64,000 bases of DNA. Source: Lenzites betulinus (Eukaryota > Basidiomycota > Agaricomycetes > Polyporales > Polyporaceae). The stretch spans positions 62,001 to 126,000 of the forward strand of contig JABYQU010000006.1 in assembly GCA_022264855.1 (NCBI GenBank). The letters are read 5' to 3'. Under the pieces are notes generated by a model. The model saw nothing but the letters and a program-made list of their open reading frames with translations, had not been told where the DNA came from and did not search any database. Below are positions 43,101 to 53,017 of this stretch, in pieces (position 1 is the first letter of the stretch; every line of letters starts with the position of its first letter). The position numbers were made by a program, and so were the translations under genes.

Positions 43101-43567
43101 TCCAGGGCCTGATGGCGACGCCCCAGACGCGGTGGCTAGCAGAACAGAGCTGAAGCGTGTGTTCCGGCGCGCGGCGTGGTGCTCGCTCGCCCTCACGCTC
43201 ACAGTAGCCATCCTCGGTATGTCTTTCCTGATTATGTATGAGCGCTCGCGTACGGCCAGGCACCAAAGCTGATACACGCTGCAGTCCCGCTCCCGATGTT
43301 CTTCTCTGAGTACGTCTTCAGCAAGGGCTTTTACACGTTCTGGGTCGCGTGTACGATGTACGTTATCTGCCATACTCCTGTTCCTGTGTCGCGTGCGGGC
43401 GGGTGTCTGCGAGGACTCACGAATTGTCGTGCAGAATCTGGGCCGCGATGAGCGGGATATTCTGCATGGTTCTTCCGCTTTGGGAGTCACGCACGGAGAT
43501 GTATGCGATCGTGCGCGGGGTGTTCGCACGAGGCGCCGGAGAACAAGGAGGCAAAGGAGGGGAGTAG
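40180..43567 (+). CDS. DUR3: Urea/H+ symporter of the DUR3 family (sodium:solute symporter fold)
   Basis: High-affinity urea (and often polyamine) uptake at the plasma membrane. Twenty-four exons fit in phase: 40180-40219, 40273-40302, 40356-40471, 40528-40550, 40607-40668, 40718-40733, 40789-40885, 40940-41030, 41085-41265, 41329-41483, 41537-41563, 41622-41635, 41693-41731, 41782-41865, 41920-42044, 42108-42161, 42222-42245, 42290-42398, 42452-42495, 42561-42706, 42768-42872, 42932-43216, 43285-43357, 43435-43567 (690 residues). Family blocks in order: SVGYGVVVGVGFFFA, SEEFSSASRSVKPGL, SAWTWSATLLQSST, GVSGPWWYGVGGTIQ, LTGMNIIAACFLLPIG, GGLRATFICDYAHT, GSYVTMRSNQGLVFG, CDQGYWQRAIAS, VTSAVSAELIAVSS and ASIDLGWLFYVQGVVLSP. 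The C-terminus holds a 70-residue disordered insert and two last helices. No disabling change was seen. Two exons are only 14 and 16 bp. The start exon is inferred from phase. Confidence 0.92.
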
Positions 43568-43989
43568 TGCTTACCCTGAATGTTGCGAACAGCGGAGGTG
43601 CTTGGGGTGCAAAGTAAGCATGTGCAATATATCGCCCAGTGCATGGTAGAGGATTGATTCTAACGAGAGGCTGACATTAAGCGTCTCGACCCGTTCACAT
43701 TCAGTGTTGTACATCTGTTCCAGCGTCCCTCGCTAGATTCAACTCAATACAATATTCGTTTTGAAGTGTGCACTGCATGTGGAATATCGATCATGGAATT
43801 ATCGAGTGCGGCTCTCGCTCTTCAAGATTGGCGCAGCTTGCCTTGCGATGCCATGATCCCACTGGCAGCCATTTCATTAAGCGCCTATTCAACTTACACC
43901 GCCGATAGAGTGAAGGGTTACGATTCTGACTGCACAGAAATATTGTTCGCTTCGACAACGGTCTGGGCGCGCCCCACCGCGATCGGCGG
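43568..43989. other. Intergenic stretch after the urea transporter
   Basis: No coding signal recognised. Confidence 0.5.
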
Positions 43990-44637
43990 GTGACATTGGA
44001 GGCTGGCAAAGTCAACCACCCGCCGACGGAAGCTTGCTCCAGGAGGATAAATACCAGGCAAGAGCGCGCCTTCTCCCCATTCTCATCTTCTCTTCCATCC
44101 CCCACATGCGGTGCGTTTCCTCTCCCTTCCTCCCTTTCCGCCTACTTCCTACTGATATCTTCTATGTCTCCGAGCGTCCCGTCCGCCGTCGACGTCCGCC
44201 TCGCTTCAAGCCTCAATTCTCAAGCTTCAAGACCAGGAAGGTCGGTCGTCCGCCCGTCTGCCCGTCTCATTTCTCCTGTGACGCGGCGAGTCTGCGACTC
44301 GGGACCCGGGGCTGGACCTCGCAGCAAGCCGTCCCGCCGCCCAGAAGGTGCGGCTCAGTCTCTCTGGGCCCCTCATCGGTTCGTCGTGATCTTGCTTGCA
44401 GGCTGCGTTAGGGACCCGGGTCGCGCACCCGTAGCAAGCCGTCCGCCGCTCCATCCAAGGTACGTCCCGAGGGAGGGACTACTGTCCTGGCGCATACCTT
44501 TTCGTGGTCCTCGGGATAAGTACCTGCTCGCGCGCCGTCCTTGGGCGGTGCGTGAGTGGGGAAACCAAATTGCGCTTCAGGTAGGTCGTCTCTCCAAGTC
44601 ACCTCTGGATTGCGTGTGTTTTCTGGTGATGTCGTAG
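43990..44637 (+). CDS. Possible small Arg/Pro/Ser-rich protein
   Basis: Open for 215 codons. A GATAAATACC element at about 44045, a CT-rich tract and an ATG at 44164 (MSPSVPSAVDVRLASS) look like a fungal promoter and start, so the true product may be about 158 residues. The protein is low-complexity and unrecognised. Two imperfect direct repeats, around 44297-44345 and 44410-44458, both contain GGGACCCGGG and GCAAGCCGTCC; possible splice sites flank them. It could be a fast-evolving gene or non-coding. Confidence 0.3.
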   Translation: MTLEAGKVNHPPTEACSRRINTRQERAFSPFSSSLPSPTCGAFPLPSSLSAYFLLISSMSPSVPSAVDVRLASSLNSQASRPGRSVVRPSARLISPVTRRVCDSGPGAGPRSKPSRRPEGAAQSLWAPHRFVVILLAGCVRDPGRAPVASRPPLHPRYVPREGLLSWRIPFRGPRDKYLLARRPWAVREWGNQIALQVGRLSKSPLDCVCFLVMS

Positions 44638-45104
44638 CTCTGTACTCGGAGTTATACAATACCGTTCAATATCAGCGTGTTCAAGTTCAATAGGATTGAT
44701 GACGGACAGCGCAAGACTCGGTGTGGTCGACATCATTCAAGTCGGGTACTGGCGAGCGGCACGAGCGACAACGCGGTGGTGGGCCAGGTGCACAGAGCTC
44801 TTCTGGCTGCCTTAACTCGAGGAGGCGATCGCGATACAGGAACGTATATGCGGCTGGCGGCGTAGTTTGACACGTGAAAACAACCTTTTGCGTAAGTGAA
44901 CAGACTAAGCAGTGAGACCTTCCGCCAAACAGTCGTACTTGTCACAAGATGTAAGGTCGGAGATTCGATGGGGATTAGCTAGGAGAGAGTACAACCCCGT
45001 CACTACGTACGCAAATAATGGGGCTCGCCGAGGTCGATGCTGCACAATCAAGTGACGAGCGTAGAGAGGCTTTCGTAATGATTCCTGAGACAGTGACCTT
45101 GGTA
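44638..45104. other. Spacer, nothing recognised
   Basis: No coding signal between the possible small gene and BTB gene 5. Confidence 0.5.
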
Positions 45105-46331
45105 TCATGCGTCCGTGCCGGCTTCTGTGCGCAAAAAGGTCAGGAAATCTTTTTTGCAATGAATCAAATAGCGCACACCTCTCAGTGTTGGCCAAGCAGC
45201 GCTGGCGCTACCTCCCGTGCTCCAGGCCGAGGGGACCTCTTCTTCAATATATAGGAGAGCAGGCAAATCGCACCAGGCAGCTCGCGTTTCACGTTTTTCG
45301 CGTTCACGTGCGCTGCCCCTACAGGCCCGGCAAAGATCCTTGCTGTCCATCAATATCAGCGCACTGAAGTTGGTCACGAATATTTTATATTCCGTGATGA
45401 CTTCGGGATACTGCTCAGACGATCCCAATGCCCGTATGAAGGCCGACCTGCACTCTTTCCGGGTCCGGCAATCGTCTCCTGTGAGGACCGTGAGCATGAT
45501 TTGCATGGAACTATGAAGAAGGTTGGTCCGGGCAGCAAAGCACCGGCCGATGTCGTCCGTGGTGAGCGGTTGGAAAGAGCCGTCCTCCCGTTGGAAACCT
45601 TCGGTCAACTCGCAATAATCCAGACCGCAGCAAACGAGCAGCGCCGTTGGCAGCAAGGTGGGCTCCCCGATCAGGCGAGCAATGTTGACGACTTCAATGG
45701 CACCCTTCCCGTCGAAACCTCCTTCAAGGAAACGGTTGTCTGCCTTCATCCAGGTGTCCAAGTCGGTCGTGAAGAACTCCTTGAGATATTCAGCGGCGTG
45801 TTTGACCAGTTCAGACATTTGGTACTTGTGCCCTAGCCGAGCTGCAGCGGAAATCATGTGGATCGAGGGGCTGGCTGTTATCAGGAACGGACTACAGGGC
45901 AAAAGCCGTGTGAGCTGCTGACAAGTTGGGTGACGCGTACGTAGAAGGCACCTCGTATGGCTCCTGGGCATGTAGAAGCGTAGAATATGCCTCAGGTCCT
46001 CGGGAGAGTCGGATAGATGAACTACGGGGCACCTATCTCCAGTGGAAGGCTCTCCGGAAGGCGACGCGTCGTCTGGCTGAGGCAGGGAGAACATGTCTTT
46101 GAACACGGGGGAGTGGTCGGAGAGGATGCCCTGATAGACGCGAAACTCGACATTGCGGGCGACGAGGACGATGCTCCCGTCGCTATACCAGAACTCTTCA
46201 TCCCGTAGCCGTGCAGCTTTGGACATAGGCTGTGTATTCTCGTCTTCATTTGAGTTCAGCCTAGGACGCTTTCTTGTGAGGTATGTAGACATCAATATTG
46301 TATGCAAGAGATGGTGGCAGTACAACTCCAA
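45105..46331 (-). CDS. BTB/POZ domain protein 5
   Basis: The whole region is one open frame of 408 codons, but 45892-45951 (60 bp, starting GTGCCT and ending CTGTAG) sits exactly where the other four BTB genes have their phase-2 intron. Splicing it removes 20 residues without a frame change (388 residues). The start may be the second Met at 46292 (MSTYLTRKRPRL). BTB part: DEEFWYSDGSIVLVARNVEF, VYQGILSDHSPVFKDMF, CPVVHLSDSPEDLRHIL. Then AAARLGHKYQMSELVK, VNIARLIGEPTLLPTALLVCC, DCRTRKEC and CRACRGSAREREKRETRAAW. The C-terminus runs about 45 residues beyond the family end, and its reading frame there (EEEVPSAWSTGG...) is shared with a neighbouring duplicate. Confidence 0.88.
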   Translation of the reverse strand: MELYCHHLLHTILMSTYLTRKRPRLNSNEDENTQPMSKAARLRDEEFWYSDGSIVLVARNVEFRVYQGILSDHSPVFKDMFSLPQPDDASPSGEPSTGDRCPVVHLSDSPEDLRHILRFYMPRSHTRCLLRTRHPTCQQLTRLLPCSPFLITASPSIHMISAAARLGHKYQMSELVKHAAEYLKEFFTTDLDTWMKADNRFLEGGFDGKGAIEVVNIARLIGEPTLLPTALLVCCGLDYCELTEGFQREDGSFQPLTTDDIGRCFAARTNLLHSSMQIMLTVLTGDDCRTRKECRSAFIRALGSSEQYPEVITEYKIFVTNFSALILMDSKDLCRACRGSAREREKRETRAAWCDLPALLYIEEEVPSAWSTGGSASAAWPTLRGVRYLIHCKKDFLTFLRTEAGTDA

Positions 46332-46352
46332 CTTGCACGAGCGTAAAACGCG

Positions 46353-46497
46353 AAGCTTAAATGGCGGCGCCTATTGTGACGTGAAATTTGCGGCCAGCCT
46401 TTGAGTTGGGTACTTGAGTCGTCGCCGGAGTGTACGCCGTTGTGTCCTGTGTGTCGCACAATCCAAGCTTCGAACGGCGGGGCCTATTGTGACGTGC
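46353..46497. repeat. Duplicated promoter-proximal segment upstream of BTB5
   Basis: 46353-46383 and 46465-46497 share AAGCTT, then GGCGGCGCCTATTGTGACGTG with a few changes. Each copy contains a TGACGT core (46377-46382 and 46490-46495), a CRE-like half site, 45-200 bp upstream of the BTB5 start region. Confidence 0.65.
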
Positions 46498-46659
46498 GCC
46501 AGCCTTCGAGTCGAGTCGCCGCCTTTAAAGTAGTTAGTCCGCGTGGAAGCAGATCGAAACGTTCCTCTTCCTCCTCCTCCTTCTCCGCCGCCGTGGGCCG
46601 TTGTGTACGCCGTCGTGTCCTGTGTGTCGCACAATATTTCCAAGCTTCGCGAGTCAATT

Positions 46660-47215
46660 AATCAGGAAATCTTTGCAGAAGGAATCAAATAACGCACACC
46701 TCCCAGTGTTGGCCAAGCAGCGCTGGCGGCGCTACCTCCCGTGCTCCAGGCCGAGGGTACCTCTGCTTCTAGTCTCGTTCCCATCCCTTCCGGCGCTAAC
46801 ACTGCGTGCGCCACTCGCCGGCGCCAACAAAACCTCGTGGGAACTCTTGTGTGCAATATCTGAACTCCGATGTGGCGTGCTTGGGCGAGTCTGCGGAGCG
46901 TAGCGAAGTGTTGAGCGCAGCGGCAGAGTGTCCCGTAGAAGGTCAGGAGCTGAGACTACTCTGCTTCAACAGATCGATATAGGAGAGCAGGCAAATCGCA
47001 CCAGGCAGCTCGCGTTTCACGTTCTTCGCGTTCACATGCGCTGTCCCTGCAATTCTGGCAAAGATCGATGCTTTCTATCAATATCAGCGCCTTGAACTTG
47101 GCCACGAATAGGTTACGGTCCCTGATGACTAGGACTTCGCGATGCTGCCTAAACCACCGTAGTCCCCGTCTGAAGGCCGCCCTACAGTCTAGCAGGGTCT
47201 CACAATCGCCATGGG
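46660..47215 (-). pseudogene. Partial tandem copy of the 3' end of BTB5
   Basis: Two segments, 46975-47215 and 46660-46769, are homologous to 45145-45480 of BTB5 and in the same order. The first encodes DCRAAFRRGL, KFKALILIES and CQNCRDSACEREERETRAAW, aligning with DCRTRKECRSAFIRAL, NFSALILMDS and CRACRGSAREREKRETRAAW. The second encodes EVPSAWSTGGSAASAAWPTL. A 189-bp TIR element separates them. The BTB domain is missing and the upstream frame is fused to the dispersed repeat, so it is a dead fragment. Confidence 0.85.
46770..46958. mobile_element. 189-bp MITE-like TIR element with 9-bp target duplication
   Basis: The element starts TAGTCTC and ends with its complement GAGACTA. It is flanked by direct copies of CTCTGCTTC at 46761-46769 and 46959-46967. 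The intact paralogous site in BTB5 (45237-45245, CTCTTCTTC) has one copy and no insert, so it serves as an empty site. A 9-bp duplication fits Mutator-like elements, while an 8-bp one would fit hAT. There is no ORF, so a full-length partner must supply transposase. Confidence 0.8.
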
Positions 47216-47264
47216 CCGTTGTGTACGCCGTTGTGTCCTGTGTGTCGCACAATCCAAGCTTCGA

Positions 47265-47454
47265 GAATCACGAGCAGGGAAACGGGGTTGTGGAAAGCAA
47301 GCAAGCAAGTGCGTAGATAGCCCAGCACGAGGCGGTAAGCAGCTAAGTATACAAAGTTGGACATCACCGTAATAATCCGACGTAAGAAGTCGTCAGCTAG
47401 ATCGTCTCTCCCCTCCCCTCCCTAGATCCTTTTCTCTTCCACAGCAGGCCGCGC
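47265..47454. other. Spacer before the beta-glucosidase 3' end
   Basis: No coding signal recognised. Confidence 0.5.
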
Positions 47455-50192
47455 TCAGAGCGGCACCGTGCCCTTCAGGCGGAAGTCGCGGCTGCTCGTC
47501 CCGACCGAGAACGTGATCGCGCCGCTCGGCTTCACCCACCCCTGCGCCTGCACGTCCCACACGCTCAGATCATACCGCGACAGCGTGATCTTCGCCTGCT
47601 TGCTCGCGCCCCGCGGCACCGCGACGTCGACGAACCCGCGCAGCACGCTCGGCGGCTCGCCCGCGCCGCTCGGGAAGTGCACGTACAGCTGCGCGATCTC
47701 CGTGCCGTCGACCGGGCCCGTGTTGTGGATCGTGAACGTGACTTCGAACGCGGGGCGGTGCAGCCACAGCGCGGTCGTGCCGCCCTCGACGGCGGGCGAC
47801 GGCTTGCCTGCGGCCCAGGCGGCCTCGAGCGCGGTGGACGTGCGGTCCGCTTGCGAGATGGCGCTGACGTGCAGGCTGGCGTAGGAGAACGTCGTGTACG
47901 AGAGCCCGAAGCCGAACTCGAACCGCGGGTCGATGTTGTTCTGCATGCCGCACGTCAGTATGTCTCAGCGCGAATGAGAGTGGAAGCACGTACAGCATCA
48001 AAATGACGGTAGTCAATGTTCAGCCCCTCGGTGTACGGGATGCGCAGGATCTCGTTGCCCGTTCCGCCCGTGATGAGCTGCGCGCCGTAGTCGCTAGGCT
48101 GCTTCGCGATCGTGTACGGCAGCCGTCCGCTCGGGTTCACGTCGCCGTACAGCACGTCCATGATCGAGTTTCCTGCCTCTTGGCCCGGGAGACCCGCCCA
48201 CAGCACCGCGGTCACGTTCGGGTTCTCAATCCAGGGCTCGATGATCGCCGGGCCGACGGAATGCGCGATGACAATGGTGTTGGGGTTCGAGCCTGCGACG
48301 GCGTTGATGAGCGCGTCCGCGTTCTCCCACAGCGTCAGGTTCTTGCGGTCGCCCTCGTTGCCATCCACGGTGATGTAGTCCTCGCCCGAGTCCGCGTTGA
48401 CGAACACGAGTGCGACGTCCTGCTCGATGACCGTGGATGCGGCGCCTGCAAGATCCCAGTTGTTGAGGAACCACGAAATCTGCGACCCGGACGAATCCTG
48501 GCGTGCGCGCCCCTGGATGGCCTCGAGCGGGGAGATGAGGTAGGGGAACTGCGTGGTACCGGAACCCCAGCCCATCGCGAGGATACCGTCGTCGCCGCCG
48601 CGGTCAGAGTAGCCGTTGGGGCCGCGCGAGCTCGGACCAGCGTCGTTTCCTGCACATTGTGTGAGTGAAGTACAAAACACGACAGCTAGAACGACGCACC
48701 GATGATGGCGATGCTCTTTGGCTTCTTGAGCGGCAGCGCACCGCCGGAATTCTTGAGTAGAACAGTGCCCGCAGCTCCGATCTCGCGCACGACCTTGAAG
48801 TGGTCGGCTTGCACGTCGACGTGTTCGTTCGTCGCCGGGTCGTTCATGAAGAAGGCGTTGAAGCTCACTACGCCATCTGGTCAGTGGGCAGGCAAACAAT
48901 CAAGGCGCATCTCGAGCGCACCTTGCGGGTAGTTCTTGTCCTGTTCGAGGAGGTACCAAGAAGCGAGGATGCGCTCGGCCATGTCGTCCACGCGGCGCTC
49001 GTCGATCGTGCCATTCTGCACGAACGCGGTCAAATTCGCGCCCCACCACGACGTGTGCGACGAAAACGTGATGTCTCCCGGCATGGACATCTGTGACGCC
49101 GTTAGCGCTATGAAATTCACTGCTCAATCGAATACTCACGTCCAGTCCGGCGACGGCGGCGAGCGTCGAGTGGTGCGCACCCCAGTCGGACATAACGTAA
49201 CCCTGGAAGCCAGCCTCACCCTTGAGCAGCTGGTTCAGAGTGCGGTCATTCTCGCACGCGTACGTGCGGTTGACTTGGTCTGTGGGATGTGTCAGTGAAA
49301 CGGAATGCGACCCGGCATGAACGAAACGCACTGTAACTGCACATGACACTAGCGACACCGGCTTGGACGGAACGCAGGAACGGGTGGAAGTAGATCTCGT
49401 GTTCCGTGCGATCATCCACGTCGGACGACTCTTGCGTGCGGAAGTGTTCCTGCTCGCTAAAACACAAAGTCAGTTCGCGGATTCCGATTATGGTAGCAAC
49501 CAAACTTACTTGTTGATGTAGTGCTTCGCGCAGGCTTGCACACCTCCCTCCTGGAGGCCGAGAATGGTCTCGTACGCGGCCTCGCCGGACAAGAAAGGGT
49601 CTGCGCCGAAGCCTTCCCAGTTACGGCCACCCTGCGCGATGCGGCCCATGTTCATCATGGGGCCAAGCGCGACGTGCACACCCTTGCCCTTGAACTCTTG
49701 ACCCATAGCCAACCCGCGCGCACGGATCAGGCTACGCTGCCAGGTCGTCGCCGCGGAGAGTCCAGTAGGGAACGCGGTGACGAAATCAGTGTCGCGCACG
49801 CCGAGGGGCGAGTCCTCGAGACAGAGGCCCGGGAAGTCCGCTACAGCGGGGATGTTGCCGACGCAGCGACCACCCATCCAACCTACACCGGTGGTGGTTG
49901 CAACCTTTTGCTCAAGCGACCAACCAGATATAAGTTTCTTGGCGCGGGCATGGGCAGCGGCCCATACGGGGCCGAAGTCGGGGATGAGACTTGAGCCGGG
50001 TGGTGGGGGCGACTTGGGAGACGTTTGAGGGAACACGCCGGGTATGGGGGACGCCGAGGGGACCGGGAAGGATGTGAAGGTATATGACGAGATGGGAAGT
50101 GTAATTTGGGCTGATGAGAAGGAGTGATCAGTTTGCTGAGCACAGGGACAGCATATCATAAGACACCGGATTCTCTGGAAAAACATTCTCAT
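47455..50192 (-). CDS. GH3 beta-glucosidase
   Basis: Hydrolyses terminal non-reducing beta-glucosyl residues such as those of cellobiose. Seven exons fit in phase: 49510-50192, 49332-49456, 49140-49279, 48922-49090, 48700-48867, 47994-48649 and 47455-47940 (808 residues). The N-terminal (alpha/beta)8 part contains [43 protein letters not shown] and KHYINNEQEH. The nucleophile is the Asp of [12 protein letters not shown] near residue 301. The middle alpha/beta sandwich carries [14 protein letters not shown] and [15 protein letters not shown]. The C-terminal fibronectin-III-like domain includes [14 protein letters not shown] and [13 protein letters not shown]. The predicted N-terminus ([15 protein letters not shown]) is not a clear signal peptide; it may be mis-started or lack one upstream exon. 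Domain makeup matches secreted family enzymes. Confidence 0.94.
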
Positions 50193-50769
50193 GCACTCTG
50201 GTGTGCTGTTGTGAGGGAATAAATCTCAAATGGAAGCGCATAAGTGCACCTCATAACCTTTGAATGCTCATCGGCGAGTAGTAACTTGGGGATCTCGTAC
50301 CCCCAACTCGCGAATGTTCCTATAGGGAGACACTCATGAAGACACTCGAGTACCCCAGACGTCTACACAGGCGTGGCGGTACACCAGGTCACCCAGAGGT
50401 GTAGGCTTCGCCGCTCCACGGTCAAGTCCCTGCAATTTGGAAAGTTCGCTTGGAAGCCTCAATAGCTGGGAACAAAATTCACGTCGAATGATGTGCATTT
50501 CACACTTCGAGATCAGCGAATGTGGGAAAGGAGGTAAAACTTCCAGGAGTCGATGCATATAGCAACTTTTGCCCGAGGATCTACAGATCAAACATTCACA
50601 CCGCGTGCACCCCGCGAACACGCCACGATATTCATGTCACGAATCTCCGCGAGTTAAACAGGAAATTGCAATGACCACTGAAGATCGTGGCGTGTTCCTG
50701 CATTTATGGAGACCAATGAAGCATTCCGCTCGGGAACATAGCCTCGCAACATATACGCCATGCCAGAAA
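50193..50769. other. Gap between two minus-strand genes
   Basis: Would hold the beta-glucosidase promoter and the 3' end of the next gene. A further exon of the Ser/Ala-rich protein may lie here. Nothing definite was recognised. Confidence 0.45.
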
Positions 50770-51192
50770 CTATTCAAGACGCATATATCCAGGAAAGTAC
50801 TCACTAGTCTCAAGGGGAGGACCAGAGCCGGTGGTAGACGCCTCAGCCGGGACGGACGAGACGGCTGCCGAAGACGCGACTGCCGAAGACGCGATGGCGC
50901 TCGACGCGGTCGAAAGAATGGAGCCCGACGCGATGGTAGACAGGGACGCCGACGCTGCAGTGGATAGGGACGCGGACGCCGCGGTCGAGAGAGATGCAGA
51001 CACCGCGGTGGAGACGGATGCCGAAGCTGCGGTTGAGACGGACGCGGCCGCGCTCGAGAGACTGGACACCACGGACGAGCGCGACGCGGACGCCGTGGAG
51101 GCGCCGTGGCTCACGGCCTCAGACTGGGCATCGGCGAGGGCAGCGAGGAGGAGGGCGCAGACAGCGGAGAGCCGTGCGTTGAGGACGACCAT
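50770..51192 (-). CDS. Small secreted Ser/Ala-repeat protein
   Basis: 140 codons in one frame. The N-terminus MVVLNARLSAVCALLLAALADAQ is a clear signal peptide with likely cleavage after ADA. The mature part is a run of imperfect ten-residue repeats (AASASLSTAA, four or more copies) matched by 30-bp repeats in the DNA at about 50930-51060. Serine-rich repeats of this kind are usually O-mannosylated wall or surface proteins, which is inference here. A GTGAGT donor at about 50807 suggests that the last ten residues are intronic and that the gene continues in a further exon I could not place. No GPI signal is visible in the exon seen. Confidence 0.75.
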   Translation of the reverse strand: MVVLNARLSAVCALLLAALADAQSEAVSHGASTASASRSSVVSSLSSAAASVSTAASASVSTAVSASLSTAASASLSTAASASLSTIASGSILSTASSAIASSAVASSAAVSSVPAEASTTGSGPPLETSEYFPGYMRLE

Positions 51193-51248
51193 GGCAGCGT
51201 CGAAGAGCGGGCAAAGAGGGCTCGGAGAAAGCTCGGGGGAGGAGCGCA

Positions 51249-51259
51249 GGGTTTATATA
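51249..51259 (-). promoter_or_regulatory. TATA box of the Ser/Ala-repeat gene
   Basis: Minus-strand GGTATATAAAC lies about 60 bp upstream of the ATG at 51192. Confidence 0.7.
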
Positions 51260-52440
51260 CCGCGCTCGAATAGAAGCAGGCATGTCGCGACGTGGGCCGA
51301 GTGGAAAAGGATGGAGAGCGTCGCGTGAAGGGAGGCGAGTCCATTCCACTCGATCGTTCTCGTTATGGGCGCCTACGCGTCCGTCAAGTGACCCATGACG
51401 TAACGCGTCGCGATTTCTTGCGCTCTTCGGTCCCCGCGAGTCTTCCTCTTCTGCACGCTGCTCCTCCGCTCTGCCGCTCCTTCTTCGCATATCTTTGCAT
51501 ACGAACATCCTCTTCCACACGAGGATGCACCGAGCAGCTCGTCGTCCGCCAGCGGGGAAGTCGAACGGGTGAAAATAAAGCTTGGAAGAATCGGTTCAGG
51601 TGATGATGCATCGATGATGGACGGCTACACCGACTCAGCTCTTCTCCCCCCCAATCGCCCGTCCGCCGCTCTCACCGTCCGTCAAGGGGTCTCATATTCC
51701 TGCATTTCCATCACGCCCCCGCTCTTCCTCGTGCCCGCTTCTCAACGTGACTCCCTCCCACCGGTCTCCTGACCCTCGCATCATCCTTTTCCGCGTGGCC
51801 CCCCTCGGCCGCGCTCTTCTCCTCCGGCCACACCGGCCGCTCTTCCCTTTCGCAGCCCACGGTACGAGCGGCTCGTGCCTATTTACGACGCTCTAGAAAG
51901 CGTGTTGCCTTTCGGACCGCTGTGTGCGCTGGGTCGCGACGCTGAACGCTGCTCATCTTTGCCCCTGCTCTCTGATTGCCTCGGCTGCTTCTGTTGTCCG
52001 ACCGGCCACTCGTACCAGATGACCTCCAAGTCGGCTTGGGATCAGCGCAACTCTCGCCCGCCGGCGCGCTCTTCGTCCTCAGACCGCTCCCGGCCCTATT
52101 GTACGTTCTACGTACACAACGCATCCTTTACGCCACACGTCAGACCGTTCTGATCTCTGCTACCAATCGCCTCGCCCAGACAGCTCGTCTCGCACGGCGG
52201 GCATCGCGCTCGCGGTCTTCTTTGGCAGATACCCCTGCGGATTGCATAAGTACCTCCACCATCGAACGTTGCACCAGTGAAGCCTTGCAAAGTCTAACAA
52301 GCTTCCAAGCATGGGCCAAGTAAGGTAAGAGCAACACGACTCCTGCCGCACCGACGTCCACACCCGCAACCGCCGGCACGTCGACGTCCGATCGTAAGTC
52401 CGCTTCTCCTGCGGCGTACGCAGGACCCCGGACATTTTGC
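51260..52440. other. Gene-poor stretch
   Basis: Pyrimidine-rich on the plus strand and densely filled with short frames on both strands, none of which I can assign. No supported gene. Confidence 0.4.
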
Positions 52441-52700
52441 ACATATGCCCGATGCCCAATCCAGACAAATTTTGAGCTGAAAACCCCCGCGTTGGCCTGA
52501 TGCTACTCCGGACAAACATACTGATATTAAGTATACCCATGCCTGATCCAAAGTCCAGACCCCACAATGGCAAACTGACGCCCAGCAAGGCCTGAAGGCC
52601 TGATCCATGATTCCCTCCTTAGCGAAACCGGCGCACCTCGATGCCTGATCCCACACACAAACGACATTTCACCGGGTTTTGGATCAGGCATTTGGGTGTA
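52440..52700. repeat. Cluster of GCCTG/CAGGC-flanked short repeats
   Basis: GCCTGATCC occurs at about 52540, 52598 and 52643, GCCTGATGC near 52496, and the complement GGATCAGGC near 52684. The copies are 45-60 bp apart. They sit in a minus-strand frame that reads (M/L)DQA repeatedly. It could be a small degenerate tandem array or repeat-element debris. Confidence 0.55.
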
Positions 52701-53017
52701 CTGTCGGGGGTCCTGCATACGCACGTTCTTTGCGCTTTCCGCGACTCGCTTGCGTTTCGCGTTAACCTCCTCCCGCCACAGCGCCCCCTCCCTGGCTCCG
52801 TTTTTCCGAGATACGTGCTGGCGCGGCGGACGCGACGAACATTCTGCCGCCGGCCGCCTCTGGCACTGCAGCTCCGACTCGTATTTACTGACCCCGCGCT
52901 TCGTGAAGCTGGAAGTCGCGGCTTCTAGTGCGCTATATGATAGTATATCGGACATAACGCACGTCGGCCCGCGCCTCTCCGCGTAACTAACACCTACACG
53001 GGCAGAGTGAAATCTAT

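Larger units (their letters stand above)
46431..47264. repeat. Three copies of a 43-46 bp dispersed repeat
   Basis: Copies at 46431-46473, 46604-46649 and 47222-47264 share TGTACGCCGTTGTGTCCTGT, then GTGTCGCACAAT and AAGCTTCG. The middle copy has one substitution and a 3-bp insertion. They flank BTB5 on its 5' side and the decayed copy of its 3' end, marking breakpoints of a local segmental duplication. Confidence 0.85.
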
